DNA of 64,000 nt, taken from Polyangium sp. 15x6 (GTDB taxonomy: Bacteria; Myxococcota_A; Polyangia; Polyangiales; Polyangiaceae). Under the pieces are notes generated by a model, which worked only from the letters and a program-made list of their open reading frames with translations, had not been told where the DNA came from and searched no databases. Positions 34,717-45,438 of the stretch are shown here, piece by piece. The stretch's first letter is position 1, and each line of letters opens with the position of its first letter. Location: positions 62,001 through 126,000 of the forward strand of contig NZ_JASBQE010000008.1 in NCBI RefSeq assembly GCF_029960785.1, in the 5' to 3' direction. The position numbers were made by a program, and so were the translations under genes.

Positions 34717-36989
34717 GCTTCGCGAAGTTCGCGAAGAAACACGCGACGACGCTCGTCCTCTGCGCCCTCTCGATCGGCGCGGGCGCCTACGTCTTCGTCG
34801 TGGATCGCGGCTCGGTGACGACCGAGGAGGCCGAGCAACGAAAGAAAAACGTGGTCCTCGCGTGGAGGCCCGACGAGATCACCGAGGTCGTGGTCGAGCA
34901 GGGCGCGTCGAGCGCGAAGCTCACGCGCACGCCGCCCGACGCGCTCGGGCAGCGCTTCTGGGAGGTGACGATCGGGGGCGAGCGGTTCCCCGCGGAGGCG
35001 CAGATCGTCGACCAGCTCCTCGGCACGCTGGAGTTCGCCACGCACGAGCGGGTGCTCGCGCCGGACAGCGTGGATCGCGCGGCGAGCGGCCTCGATGCGC
35101 CTCGCGCGCGGATCGTGGTGACCATGCCGGGACGAACCACGACGCTCGCGATCGGAGGGCCCGCGCCAACACCGGCAGGCGCTGCGCTCATCGAGGTTCA
35201 CGAAGGGGATCGGGCCTCGCTCCAGGTGATCACGAAGGAGCTCGTCACGGCCCTCGCGATCGATCCGAGCTCGCTCCGATCGCGGGATCTCCTCCCCTAC
35301 CCTGCAAGCGACGTCGCGCGGTTCGAGATCGAGGGTCCGAGCGGCAAGTACGCGCTCGCCCGCCCCACGGACGGCGGCGACGCGCTCCGGCTCGACAACC
35401 CCGCGAAGGAAGCGGGGCGCCGCGCCTCCCGCGCCGCCACGGACGAGCTGGAAAGTACGCTCTCCCGCATGCGAGCCGAGGCCTTCCTCGCGGACGAAGC
35501 CGCGCGCCGCGCGTCCACGCCCACGGCGACGCTCACGATGATCCCCACGGACGCGACGAAGCCCAAGGGAACCCTCGTCCTCGGCGGTGCCTGTCCCGAC
35601 AAACCCGACCTCGTCGTCGCGCTGCAGACGGCGCCCACGCGTGCCGCGGCCTGCGTGCCGAAGGCCTTCCTCGACGCGCTCTCGAAGCCCGAGAGCGCGT
35701 TCGTGGATCGCAACGCGTTCTTCGCGACGATCGACGAGATCCACGAGGTCACGCTCACCGCCGGCGATCGCCGCATCGAGCTCGCGCGCAAGGGCACGGG
35801 CTTCCACGAGCGCGCTCCCGAGGATCGCGACATCGAGGGCGCCACCGGCCGCCTCTTCCTCGAATCCCTCCTCGCCCTCCGCGCGAAGGATTTTCTCCCC
35901 GCGGACGATCGCGCCTCACTCGGCCTCGATCCGCCGCAAGGCAAGGTCCGCATCGTCTCGGTCTTGCCCTCGCGGAGCCCCGACGGCGGCGACGACGATC
36001 GGATCGAAGAGCTCTACGTCGGCAAACCCCAAGGCGACATCGTCCCCGTGTTGCGCATCTCCGACGGCGCCGTCCTCGCGATCCCCGCCGATCGAGCGCG
36101 CGCGCTCTTCCCGAGCAAGATCACGCTGCGCAGCCCCACCGTGATCGACGCCCCGCAGACGAGCCTGCGCGCGCTGCGCATCACCGAGGGCGATCGCGTG
36201 CAGCACCTCGAACGCACGCCCGAAGGAGGCTTCGCGCTCAAAGAGCCGCGCGGCAAGAACCTCGCCGCCGACCTCGGCTTCGGCACGGAACTCGCCACGT
36301 CGCTCCTGCCCTTGCATGTCGAGCGCTTCGTCGCCGAGCGCGACGATGGATCCTTCGGCCTCGCGAACCCGCGCCTCGTCATCGAAGCGGATCTCGCCGC
36401 GGGCAAAGACGCGGGCGCGCGCACCGTGCGCCTGCTCCTCGGCGCGCCCACGACGGGCGGCTCCTTCGCGCGCCTCGACGGTGACGACGCCGTCTTCGTG
36501 ATCGATCCGAAGATCGAGTCCGCAGCCGGAAAATGGCTGCTCGACCGATCGATCTTCGCCCTCGACGTGGCCGAGATCCAGAAGGTCACCATCACGCCTT
36601 CGGACAAACGCAAGGCGCCCCTCGTCCTCGATCGCGCGGGGGACGCGCTGCGCATCCGGGGCGACGAAGCCGCGACCGCGAAGGCCGCCGCGATCCGCGA
36701 CGCGCTCGCCGACCTCGTCCCGGAGGGCGCCGTCAGTGTCGGCCCGCCTCGCAAAGAAGAGGGACTCGACCCGCCCGCCGTCGTGATCACCATCGAGCGC
36801 AGAGGCCTCGATCCCGACGCGCCCGCGGCCGTCGATCCCCAGCGCACCCTGCGCGTTTCTCTCGGCGCCGGCGACGCGTTTCGCGGGACGAACATCACCT
36901 ACGCCCGCCGCGACGGGGTCGACGCCACCTACGCCATCGCGCAAGCCAAGACGCGCGTCCTCTACGACTCCTTCGACTCCGCCCGCTGA
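34713..36989 (+). CDS. DUF4340-type membrane-anchored protein
   Basis: 758 aa from the ATG at 34713. One N-terminal helix ('TTLVLCALSIGAGAYVFVV') anchors a long beta-rich periplasmic region with repeated modules around 'ITEVVVEQGASSAKLTR', 'IHEVTLTAGDRRIELAR' and 'IQKVTITPSDKRKAPLVLD'. Each begins with a strand comparing a tested quantity, the typical repeat of DUF4340 proteins that accompany GldAFG-type exporters. It probably binds the exported substrate or cell-wall ligand. Last gene of the operon. Confidence 0.85.
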   Translation: MSFAKFAKKHATTLVLCALSIGAGAYVFVVDRGSVTTEEAEQRKKNVVLAWRPDEITEVVVEQGASSAKLTRTPPDALGQRFWEVTIGGERFPAEAQIVDQLLGTLEFATHERVLAPDSVDRAASGLDAPRARIVVTMPGRTTTLAIGGPAPTPAGAALIEVHEGDRASLQVITKELVTALAIDPSSLRSRDLLPYPASDVARFEIEGPSGKYALARPTDGGDALRLDNPAKEAGRRASRAATDELESTLSRMRAEAFLADEAARRASTPTATLTMIPTDATKPKGTLVLGGACPDKPDLVVALQTAPTRAAACVPKAFLDALSKPESAFVDRNAFFATIDEIHEVTLTAGDRRIELARKGTGFHERAPEDRDIEGATGRLFLESLLALRAKDFLPADDRASLGLDPPQGKVRIVSVLPSRSPDGGDDDRIEELYVGKPQGDIVPVLRISDGAVLAIPADRARALFPSKITLRSPTVIDAPQTSLRALRITEGDRVQHLERTPEGGFALKEPRGKNLAADLGFGTELATSLLPLHVERFVAERDDGSFGLANPRLVIEADLAAGKDAGARTVRLLLGAPTTGGSFARLDGDDAVFVIDPKIESAAGKWLLDRSIFALDVAEIQKVTITPSDKRKAPLVLDRAGDALRIRGDEAATAKAAAIRDALADLVPEGAVSVGPPRKEEGLDPPAVVITIERRGLDPDAPAAVDPQRTLRVSLGAGDAFRGTNITYARRDGVDATYAIAQAKTRVLYDSFDSAR

Positions 36990-37201
36990 CGCCTCCCGCG
37001 AGAGCGCGATCTTCCGAAGAAGACGGAAATCCCCCGAGGTGCGTCGCAACCGACGGCGAGAGTCCGGAGCACTGTTCGGACGCCCGCCCGGCCGCGGCTC
37101 GCGAAAAAATCGCAGCCTTCCCGCGCGAGCCTGGATCCCCGCGAACAAGGAAGCGCAAGGGTGGACCCCTGCGAAGAAAAGAAGGTAGACTCCGTCAGCC
37201 C

Positions 37202-38080
37202 ATGTCCACCGACCCGCGATCCAACCTGGCCGGCCTCGCTGCGCTTCAGGCTGAAACCCTCGGAAGCCCCGACGTCTGCGTCGCCGTCCTCGATGGCCCG
37301 GTCGATCTCGCGCACCCGGCCTTCCGCGGCGCGAACGTCACGGCCCTCGAGATGCCGGTGTCCAGCGACGAGGCGGCCGACCGCACGCACGGCACCCACG
37401 TCACGAGCCTCGTGTTCGGTCAGCCGAGCGGCCCCGCGCCGGGGATCGCTCCGAAGGCGAAGGGCATCGTCGTGCCCGTGCACAACTTCCGCCCCGAGAC
37501 GACCGCACCCGCCGGCCATCCGCCCGATCTCGCGAAGGGCATCCGCGACGCGATCGCCGCCGGCGCCCACGTCATCACGATGCACGGCGGCGCGCTCTCG
37601 CCGGACGCGGGCATGCTCGACGCGCTCGCGAAGGCGCTCGCTCGCGCCGCCGAGCGCAACGTGCTCGTCGTCGTCGCCGCCGAGGGCGACGGCAACGAGC
37701 ACTTCCACGTGCCCACGGCCGCCTCCACGGTGCTCGCCGTCGCGGCCGAGGACGCGGAAGGCAAGCTGCTCGACTTCGGCATGTGGGGCCCGACCTACCG
37801 CGACAGCGGCATCGTCGCGCCGGGCGAGGGCCTCATCGGTGCAGCTCCCGGCGGGGGAACCGTCGCGCAGAGCGGCGCGACCTTCGCCGCCGCGATGGTC
37901 GCGGGCATCGCCGCGCTCCTGCTCAGCGTGCAGATCGCCCGTGGAAAGCAGGTGGATGCACGCGCCGTCCGCTCCGCGCTGCTCCAGAGCGCGACGCCCC
38001 TCTCGATGGCCCAGAGCGAACGTGGCAAGGGCGTCCTCCGCGGTCGCCTCGACGTCGCCGCCGCCCTCAAGCTCATTTGA
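37202..38080 (+). CDS. PatA/PatG-like subtilase domain protein with degenerate active site
   Basis: 292 aa, a single S8 domain without signal peptide. Similarity to cyanobactin-maturation proteases is evident: 'VAVLDGPVDLAHPAFRGAN', 'HGTHVTSLVFGQ', 'GIAPKAKGIVVPV', 'DLAKGIRDAIAAGAHVI', 'FHVPTA', 'GIVAPGEGLIGAAPGGGT'. The catalytic Asp (D31) and His (H63) are retained. The nucleophile motif GTSxAxP reads 'GATFAAA', putting Thr227 in place of Ser, and the oxyanion-site Asn motif (GND) reads 'EGDG'. It is therefore probably a pseudoprotease. No RiPP precursor or YcaO gene is adjacent. It lies between the Gld operon and pyrC with its own upstream gap of 212 nt. Confidence 0.85.
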   Translation: MSTDPRSNLAGLAALQAETLGSPDVCVAVLDGPVDLAHPAFRGANVTALEMPVSSDEAADRTHGTHVTSLVFGQPSGPAPGIAPKAKGIVVPVHNFRPETTAPAGHPPDLAKGIRDAIAAGAHVITMHGGALSPDAGMLDALAKALARAAERNVLVVVAAEGDGNEHFHVPTAASTVLAVAAEDAEGKLLDFGMWGPTYRDSGIVAPGEGLIGAAPGGGTVAQSGATFAAAMVAGIAALLLSVQIARGKQVDARAVRSALLQSATPLSMAQSERGKGVLRGRLDVAAALKLI

Positions 38081-38250
38081 CCTCAAAGTAACGGCGCACC
38101 GGCGGGGTTCGTCCTCGCCACGCTTTCCGATTTCCCCGACGGACGAGCCGGCGCCGCCTTTCTCCGGACAGCGACGCGATCGCGCAAGCCTCGTGGGCAA
38201 GCTCGCCGCTTTGCGAGCCCCCTCCGCGCAAAAATGCTAGAGGGCGGGCG

Positions 38251-39585
38251 ATGCTCGGTCCCCAGAGAAAGGACGGCCTGCTCGTCATCACCGCCGTGCG
38301 CGCGGTCGATCCAGGCGCGAACATCGACGCGATCGTCGACGTCGTCGTCGAGGGCGGAATCATCACGCGCATCGGCGCGGGCGCCGCGACACCGGAGATC
38401 CTCGCCTCCGAACGAGCGCGCGTGCTCTCCGGCGAAGGGCTGTTGCTCGTCCCGGCCTTCGTGGATCTGCACGCCCACCTGCGCGAGCCCGGCCAGGAGT
38501 ACAAGGAAGACATCGCGTCCGGGCTCGCCGCCGCGGCCGCGGGCGGCTTCGCGCACGTCTGCGCCATGCCGAACACGCGCCCCGTCAACGACACGCGCAG
38601 CATCACGGAGGCGATGATCGCGAAGGCGCGCTCGATCGAGGGCCCCGCGCTGCACCCGATCGGCGCGATCACCCTCGGCCAGAAGGGCGCCGAGCTCGTC
38701 GAGATGGCCGACCTCAAGGACGCGGGCGCCGTCGCCGTCTCCGACGACGGCCGCTGCGTCACGTCGAGCGCCGTCATGCGCCGCGCCCTCGAGTACGCCG
38801 CGAACTTCGATCTCCCCGTCATCCAGCACGCCGAGGATCACGCCCTCACCGAGGGCGCGCTCATGCACGAGGGCGCCGTCTCCACGCGGCTCGGCCTGCG
38901 CGGCTGGCCCCGCGTCGCCGAGGACATCATCGTCGCCCGGGATGTGCTGCTCGCCGAAGTTACGGGCGCGAAGTACCACATCGCCCACATCTCCTCCCGC
39001 GGCGCCGTCCGCATCCTCCGCGAGGCCAAGGCCCGCGGCATCCGCGTCACCGCCGAGGTCACGCCGCACCACCTCACGCTCACGGACGCCTCGGTGATCG
39101 GCTACGACACGGCCTGCAGGGTGAACCCGCCGCTGCGCGAGCCGGAGGACGTCGCCGCGCTCTGCGAGGCCCTCGCCGACGGCACGATCGACTGCGTGGC
39201 CACCGACCACGCGCCGCACTCCTCGCTGGAGAAGGACTGCGAGTTCGCCGAGGCATCGCCCGGCATGATCGGCCTCGAGCTCGTGGTCCCGCTGCTCCTC
39301 GCCCGCGTGCGCGAGGGCGCGCTCCCGCTCGCGCGCCTGATCGATTCGCTCACGGCCGCGCCGGCTCGCATCGTGGGCCTTTCGGCGCCGACGCTGCGCG
39401 AGGGCGCGCTCGCCGAGCTTTGCCTCGTGAACCCCGAGAAGCGCTGGACCGTGGATCCGGCGCGCCTCCGGTCGAAGAGCAAGAACACTCCTTTCCTCGG
39501 CAAGTCCGTCACGGGCTCGGTCGAGCTCACCATGGCTGCGGGTCGCGTCGTGCACGACGTATGGGCCCAGGGAGACACACGATGA
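38251..39585 (+). CDS. pyrC: Dihydroorotase (type I)
   Basis: 444 aa. Cyclises carbamoyl-aspartate in pyrimidine synthesis. Metal motif H74-x-H76 ('DLHAHLREPG'), 'GFAHVCAMPNTRPVND', 'AEVTPHHLTLTD' and 'CVATDHAPHS' carry the remaining metal and substrate ligands of the amidohydrolase fold. A Lys for carboxylation is plausible near the fourth strand but not assigned. Its stop overlaps the carA start (ATGA), so the pair is translationally coupled. Confidence 0.93.
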   Translation: MLGPQRKDGLLVITAVRAVDPGANIDAIVDVVVEGGIITRIGAGAATPEILASERARVLSGEGLLLVPAFVDLHAHLREPGQEYKEDIASGLAAAAAGGFAHVCAMPNTRPVNDTRSITEAMIAKARSIEGPALHPIGAITLGQKGAELVEMADLKDAGAVAVSDDGRCVTSSAVMRRALEYAANFDLPVIQHAEDHALTEGALMHEGAVSTRLGLRGWPRVAEDIIVARDVLLAEVTGAKYHIAHISSRGAVRILREAKARGIRVTAEVTPHHLTLTDASVIGYDTACRVNPPLREPEDVAALCEALADGTIDCVATDHAPHSSLEKDCEFAEASPGMIGLELVVPLLLARVREGALPLARLIDSLTAAPARIVGLSAPTLREGALAELCLVNPEKRWTVDPARLRSKSKNTPFLGKSVTGSVELTMAAGRVVHDVWAQGDTR

Positions 39586-40709
39586 GCGGCGAGCGCGCAT
39601 ATCTCTGCCTCGCGGACGGCACCACGTTCGAGGGCGTCGCCTGGGGCGCGCCTGGCATCGCCACGGGCGAGGTCGTCTTCACGACGGGCATGACCGGCTA
39701 CCAGGAGGTCCTCACGGATCCCTCGTACTGCGGGCAGATCGTCACGATGACGGCCCCGCAGATCGGCAACACGGGCATCAACCGCGAGGACGACGAGAGC
39801 ACCACCGGCGCGCCGCACGTCGCGGGCTTCCTCGTGCGCGACCTCTCCCCCGTCGCCGCGAACTTCCGCGCGAACGAGACGCTCGACGCCTACCTCGCGC
39901 GACACGGCATCGTGGCCCTCGCGGGCATCGACACGCGCCTGCTCACGCGCACGATCCGCGATCGCGGCTCGCAGAACGGCGCGATCGGCAAGGCCTCCCC
40001 GGAAGAGCTCATCCGCCGCGCCCGCGAAGCGCCGTCGATGGAGGGCCTCGACCTCGCCCAGCGCGTCACGCCGAAAGAGCCCTACGTCTGGACCGAGGGC
40101 TCGGGCGCCTTCGGCACGAAGGTCCCCGGCGCGCACGCCACGGACAAGCACGTCGTCTGCATCGACCTCGGCATCAAGCGCAACATCCTGCGCTCGCTCG
40201 TCGACGTCGGCTGCCGCGTCACCGTCGTGCCTGCGAAGACGACCGCCGCCGAGATCCTCGACCTCGCGCCCGACGGCGTCTTCGTCTCGAACGGCCCCGG
40301 CGATCCGGCGCCCGTCTCCTACGCGATCGACACCGTGCGCGGTCTCGTCGGGAAAAAGCCGCTCTTCGGGATCTGCCTCGGCCACCAGCTCCTCGCGCTC
40401 GCCATGGGTGGCCGCACGTACAAGCTCAAGTTCGGCCACCGCGGCATCAACCAGCCGGTGAAGGACCTCGACACCGGCCGCATCGAGATCACCACGCAAA
40501 ACCACGGCTTTGCGGTTGATCTTGCCTCCCTCGAGGGCAAGGCGCGCACGACGCACGTGCACCTCAACGACGGCACGAGCGAGGGCCTCGACCTTCCTGG
40601 CCTCTCGGCGTTCTCGGTCCAGTACCACCCCGAGGCCGCCGCCGGCCCGCACGACGCGCTCTACCTCTTCGAGCGCTTCGTCCGCCGCATGGAGGAAGCC
40701 AAGCCCTGA
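39582..40709 (+). CDS. carA: Carbamoyl-phosphate synthase small subunit
   Basis: 375 aa from the ATG at 39582. N-terminal CPSase domain ('VFTTGMTGYQEVLTDPSY', 'GIDTRLLTR'), then a class I glutamine amidotransferase with nucleophile C265 in 'GICLGHQ', oxyanion-loop 'SNGPGDP' and the His of 'QYHPEAAAGP'. It delivers ammonia to the large subunit, which is not adjacent. Coupled to pyrC, consistent with a partial pyrimidine operon. Confidence 0.95.
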   Translation: MSGERAYLCLADGTTFEGVAWGAPGIATGEVVFTTGMTGYQEVLTDPSYCGQIVTMTAPQIGNTGINREDDESTTGAPHVAGFLVRDLSPVAANFRANETLDAYLARHGIVALAGIDTRLLTRTIRDRGSQNGAIGKASPEELIRRAREAPSMEGLDLAQRVTPKEPYVWTEGSGAFGTKVPGAHATDKHVVCIDLGIKRNILRSLVDVGCRVTVVPAKTTAAEILDLAPDGVFVSNGPGDPAPVSYAIDTVRGLVGKKPLFGICLGHQLLALAMGGRTYKLKFGHRGINQPVKDLDTGRIEITTQNHGFAVDLASLEGKARTTHVHLNDGTSEGLDLPGLSAFSVQYHPEAAAGPHDALYLFERFVRRMEEAKP

Positions 40710-40749
40710 CCACGCCTCCCCCCATCCGGCAGCGAGAAGCGCCGCGAAC

Positions 40750-40932
40750 GCCTCGAAGCTAGGGAGGGCGACGCAGGAATACAGGCGTATTCCGAGGAGC
40801 CCGACCGACGATTCGAGGCGTGCAGCAAGCTTCTCCGAGCCTGCAGAGAGCGTCGGGCTCTCGGGGTGGGAGGAGGGAGGGTGCTGGCACCCCGTGCCCG
40901 CTAGAAAAACCGCGGGCCCCGACGCTCTCTGC
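40750..40932. promoter_or_regulatory. Structured intergenic region upstream of rimO
   Basis: Nested inverted repeats fill the gap: cgcctcgaa (40750-40758) with ttcgaggcg (40812-40820), ggaatac-aggc-gtattcc inside it near 40776-40793, and a 15-bp perfect pair gcagagagcgtcggg (40843-40857) with cccgacgctctctgc (40918-40932), extendable to about 20 bp with one bulge. It could be a leader structure, a terminator of carA or a palindromic repeat; the sequence alone does not decide. Confidence 0.5.
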
Positions 40933-40974
40933 GGCTCTGCCGTGTCAAGCTCCCACGTCCCAGGATTGTTCCCC

Positions 40975-42408
40975 ATGTCCGGCAAGAAGATTCATTTCGT
41001 CTCCCTCGGCTGCCCCAAGAACCGCGTCGACTCGGAGGTCATGCTCGGCGTGGCGCGGCGCGCCGGCTACGACCACGTCCCCGCCCCCGAGGATGCCGAG
41101 GTGATCGTCGTCAACACCTGCGGCTTCATCGGCGAGGCCAAAAAGGAGTCGATCGACGCGATCTTCGAGATGGCGAAGCTCAAGGAGGAGGGGCACCTCC
41201 AGAAGCTCGTCGTCGCCGGCTGCCTCTCGCAGCGCCACCCCACCGAGATCGCCGACGAGATGCCCGAGGTCGATCACATCCTCGGATCGAGCGACATGCT
41301 CAAGCTCGAGCAGGTCCTCACGGGCAAGGCCGATCGCATGCTCGTCGGCAACCCCGCCGACTGGGTCGTCCGCGCCTCGGACCCCCGCACGATCTCCACG
41401 CCCGGCGGCAGCGCGTACGTGAAGATCGCCGAGGGCTGCAACCGCACCTGCTCCTTCTGCGTCATCCCGCAGCTCCGCGGCGGCCAGCGATCGCGCCCCG
41501 TGGAGGACGTCGTCGCCGAGGTCGAACAGCTCGTCGCCGCGGGCGTGCGCGAGGTGAACCTCGTCTCGCAAGACACCATCGCCTACGGCCGCGATCTGCC
41601 GGCGGGCGCGCGCCCCACGCTCGCCGAGCTCGTGCGTCGCGTCGCGGACGTCCCGGGCCTTTCCTGGGCGCGCCTCTTCTACCTCTACCCCGAGACGATC
41701 ACCGACGAGCTCGTCGAGCTCATCGCGCAGCACCCGCGCGTCGTCCCGTACATCGACATGCCGCTCCAGCACGCGGCCGACGGCATGCTGCGCCGCATGC
41801 GCCGCGGCCACGGCGGCGAGCGCCTCCGCAAGCTCGTCACGCGCCTGCGCAAGGACATCCCCGACCTCACCTTCCGCACCGCCTTCATCGTCGGCCACCC
41901 GGGCGAGACCGACGAGGAGTTCAAGGACCTCCTCGACTTCGTCACGTGGGCCGAGTTCGATCGGGTCGGCGTCTTCCGCTACTCCGACGAGGAGAACTCG
42001 CGCAGCGCCGAGATGCCCGACAAGGTGCCGGCGCGCGTCGCCTCGAACCGCTACCGCAAGCTCATGTCGCTGCAGCGGCGCATCGCCCACAAGAAGAACA
42101 GCGCGCTCATCGGCCGCGAGCTCGACGTCCTCGTCGAGGGCACGAGCGACGAGCACGAGTTCGTCCAGATGGGCCGCCATCGCGGCCAGGCGCCCGACAT
42201 CGACGGCCAGGTCTATCTCTCGGGCGGCGAGGCGCGTCCCGGCGAGATGCGCCGCGTGCGCATCACGCAGGCGAGCGACTACGACCTCGTCGGCGAGCTG
42301 CTCGACGAAGGCGAAGCGGACCACGCGCCGACGCTCACCGTCGACCTCCCGAAGAAACGCATCAGCTTGCGCGTGCTGCAAACCGACGGGCGCACGATGG
42401 CAACGTAG
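40975..42408 (+). CDS. rimO: Ribosomal protein S12 methylthiotransferase
   Basis: 477 aa from the ATG at 40975. Methylthiolates an Asp of ribosomal protein S12. The N-terminal UPF0004 domain has Cys ligands in 'SLGCPKNRVDSE', 'NTCGFIGEAKKESID' and 'VAGCLSQR'; the RimO-type 'FIxEAKxESID' phrase separates it from MiaB. Radical-SAM cluster 'CNRTCSFC', then a C-terminal TRAM domain. Slightly longer than average because of a ~25-residue tail after the TRAM domain. Confidence 0.93.
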   Translation: MSGKKIHFVSLGCPKNRVDSEVMLGVARRAGYDHVPAPEDAEVIVVNTCGFIGEAKKESIDAIFEMAKLKEEGHLQKLVVAGCLSQRHPTEIADEMPEVDHILGSSDMLKLEQVLTGKADRMLVGNPADWVVRASDPRTISTPGGSAYVKIAEGCNRTCSFCVIPQLRGGQRSRPVEDVVAEVEQLVAAGVREVNLVSQDTIAYGRDLPAGARPTLAELVRRVADVPGLSWARLFYLYPETITDELVELIAQHPRVVPYIDMPLQHAADGMLRRMRRGHGGERLRKLVTRLRKDIPDLTFRTAFIVGHPGETDEEFKDLLDFVTWAEFDRVGVFRYSDEENSRSAEMPDKVPARVASNRYRKLMSLQRRIAHKKNSALIGRELDVLVEGTSDEHEFVQMGRHRGQAPDIDGQVYLSGGEARPGEMRRVRITQASDYDLVGELLDEGEADHAPTLTVDLPKKRISLRVLQTDGRTMAT

Positions 42409-42480
42409 TTGTCTCGGCCTCCCGCGACACCGCGTTCATCGCCACGTTTTTCCAGAAGATCCCTCGAGGTTTCACGGGGC

Positions 42481-42888
42481 ATGCGTCGTGCACCGGGCGC
42501 CCGCGTGATGGGTCGCCGCTCCTTGCTCCGGTGTTTCGCTGCCGCCTTCCTCGTGGCGCTCCCGGGTTGCCTGAGCCCGACCCTCCCCCTCCCTCCGCCC
42601 GAGCCGCCCGACTTCATCGCTCCGCAAGCCGAGGCGCCTGGCATGTGGACCATCTCCGGCCCGTGCCTCGAAGGCGCCATCGTCATCGTCTTCAACGAGC
42701 GAACGGGCGAAGGCGCGGTCGTCGAGGATCGCGACCGCGACGGCCGCTACGAGGTCCAGATCGCGGGCGAACTCTGCGATCTCGCCTGGGTCGCGCAGGA
42801 CCTCGGCGAGGACGAGAGCGCGCGCACCACCTTCGTCGTCCAGGATCGCACCTCGTCCGGCCCGGCCGATCCGTCCGCCTGCAAGTGA
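42481..42888 (+). CDS. Small putative lipoprotein, function unknown
   Basis: 135 aa from the ATG at 42481 (126 aa from an alternative ATG at 42508). Signal peptide II 'LLRCFAAAFLVALPGC' is followed by a Pro-rich linker and a compact domain containing 'GPCLEGAIVIVFNERTGEGAVVEDRDRDGRYEVQI', which looks like a short beta-sandwich with an Asp-rich loop ('DRDRDGRY') and two Cys. Nothing in the neighbourhood indicates a role. Confidence 0.7.
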   Translation: MRRAPGARVMGRRSLLRCFAAAFLVALPGCLSPTLPLPPPEPPDFIAPQAEAPGMWTISGPCLEGAIVIVFNERTGEGAVVEDRDRDGRYEVQIAGELCDLAWVAQDLGEDESARTTFVVQDRTSSGPADPSACK

Positions 42889-43022
42889 AGTAACAGGCCC
42901 TGACATGGCGCGGCGCGTCTGCTCACGACGCGCGCGCGCCGGAGGCTGGGCCACGCGTTTCTCGGCGGAGAACGCCTGCGAGATTCTGCGCGCCCGACGA
43001 GCGGCGTGATAATTTCAGCAGG

Positions 43023-44534
<1,512 letters not shown>

Positions 44535-44677
44535 CAATTTTGGTCACCGTCCAACGCGAACGGTACACTCCTCGGGCCCCGAGGGTCCGCCGCAATGAAC
44601 GAAAATGCCGGAGAAAGCCGCTGGATCGAGGTGGATCGTTCGGTTCTCCGGGAGCGCCTCGGGGCGGGGATCGCGGG

Positions 44678-44693
44678 TGGCACGGGCCATGCT
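44678..44693 (+). promoter_or_regulatory. Sigma-54 (-24/-12) promoter before first pilin
   Basis: TGGCACGGGCCATGCT matches the consensus TGGCACN5TTGC at all but one core position and keeps the GG-N10-GC spacing (GG 44679-44680, GC 44691-44692). Predicted start of transcription is near 44704, which lies between the two candidate ATGs of the pilin gene (44700 and 44709). Confidence 0.65.
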
Positions 44694-44699
44694 TTAACG

Positions 44700-45287
44700 A
44701 TGAACACGATGCAGTTCGGTGAACGACCCAGGAGCTACGCAAAGCGCCGCGGGTTCACGCTCACCGAGCTGATGATCGTGGTGGCGATGATCGGCGTGCT
44801 CGCGGCGATCGCGATGGTCGGGTATCGCCGATACATCCGAGGCGCTGCGGCGTCGGAGGTGAAGGCCGTCGTCTCCGGGATTCGTATCTCGGAGGAAGCC
44901 TACAAAGCCGAGACGTTTCAATATCTCGGGTGTTCGTCGTCGCTCACGAATTGGTATCCGGCCACGCCGAACGACAAGAAGCGGAACTGGGACAATGGTC
45001 AGACGGGCAATCCAGAACATGATTGCTGGATGCAGCTCAATGTGACGACCGACGGCCCGGTGCGCTTCGGTTATGCGGTGGTCGCGGGAATCGCGCCTCA
45101 GCCCGACGCGGTCCCCACGGTGGCGTATTGCCAGAACTGGGCTGCGGTGCACGCGACCGTGAATGGTCCGTGGTTCGTCGTGCAGGCTGCGGGAGACCAG
45201 GACCACGACGAGGTCCTCTCGCTCTTCGCCTCGTCTTCGCTCACGGGCGAGCTCTGCGTCGATCCGAAGAACGGCGACGACGAGTGA
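44700..45287 (+). CDS. Type IV pilin-like protein 1
   Basis: 195 aa from 44700 (192 aa from the ATG at 44709, which suits the predicted sigma-54 start better). Class III leader ending in a basic stretch, prepilin cleavage site 'KRRG|FTLTELMIVVAMIGVLAAIA' with Gly at -1 and Glu at +5, a single helix, then a globular domain with two Cys pairs ('YLGCSSS', 'EHDCW', 'YCQNW', 'ELCVDP'). The role as major or minor pilin is unclear. 151 nt before the second pilin. Confidence 0.85.
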   Translation: MNTMQFGERPRSYAKRRGFTLTELMIVVAMIGVLAAIAMVGYRRYIRGAAASEVKAVVSGIRISEEAYKAETFQYLGCSSSLTNWYPATPNDKKRNWDNGQTGNPEHDCWMQLNVTTDGPVRFGYAVVAGIAPQPDAVPTVAYCQNWAAVHATVNGPWFVVQAAGDQDHDEVLSLFASSSLTGELCVDPKNGDDE

Positions 45288-45341
45288 CGAAGCATCGATT
45301 GGGACGTCGGCGATTCGATTTCGTGTTCAGATCCCAGGATC

Positions 45342-45365
45342 CGACGAGCATTTTTTGACTCGTCG
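45342..45365. other. Inverted repeat between the pilin genes
   Basis: cgacgag (45342-45348) pairs with ctcgtcg (45359-45365); the T6 run lies in the loop rather than after the stem. It could attenuate read-through from pilin 1 into pilin 2 but is not a classical terminator. Confidence 0.35.
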
Positions 45366-45438
45366 AGGGGGGATCGATAGATTCGCGGCGGTGTTTGCCG
45401 CTCGGAAATATTTCGTCTGCCAGAGGAGGAGGTCCGTC

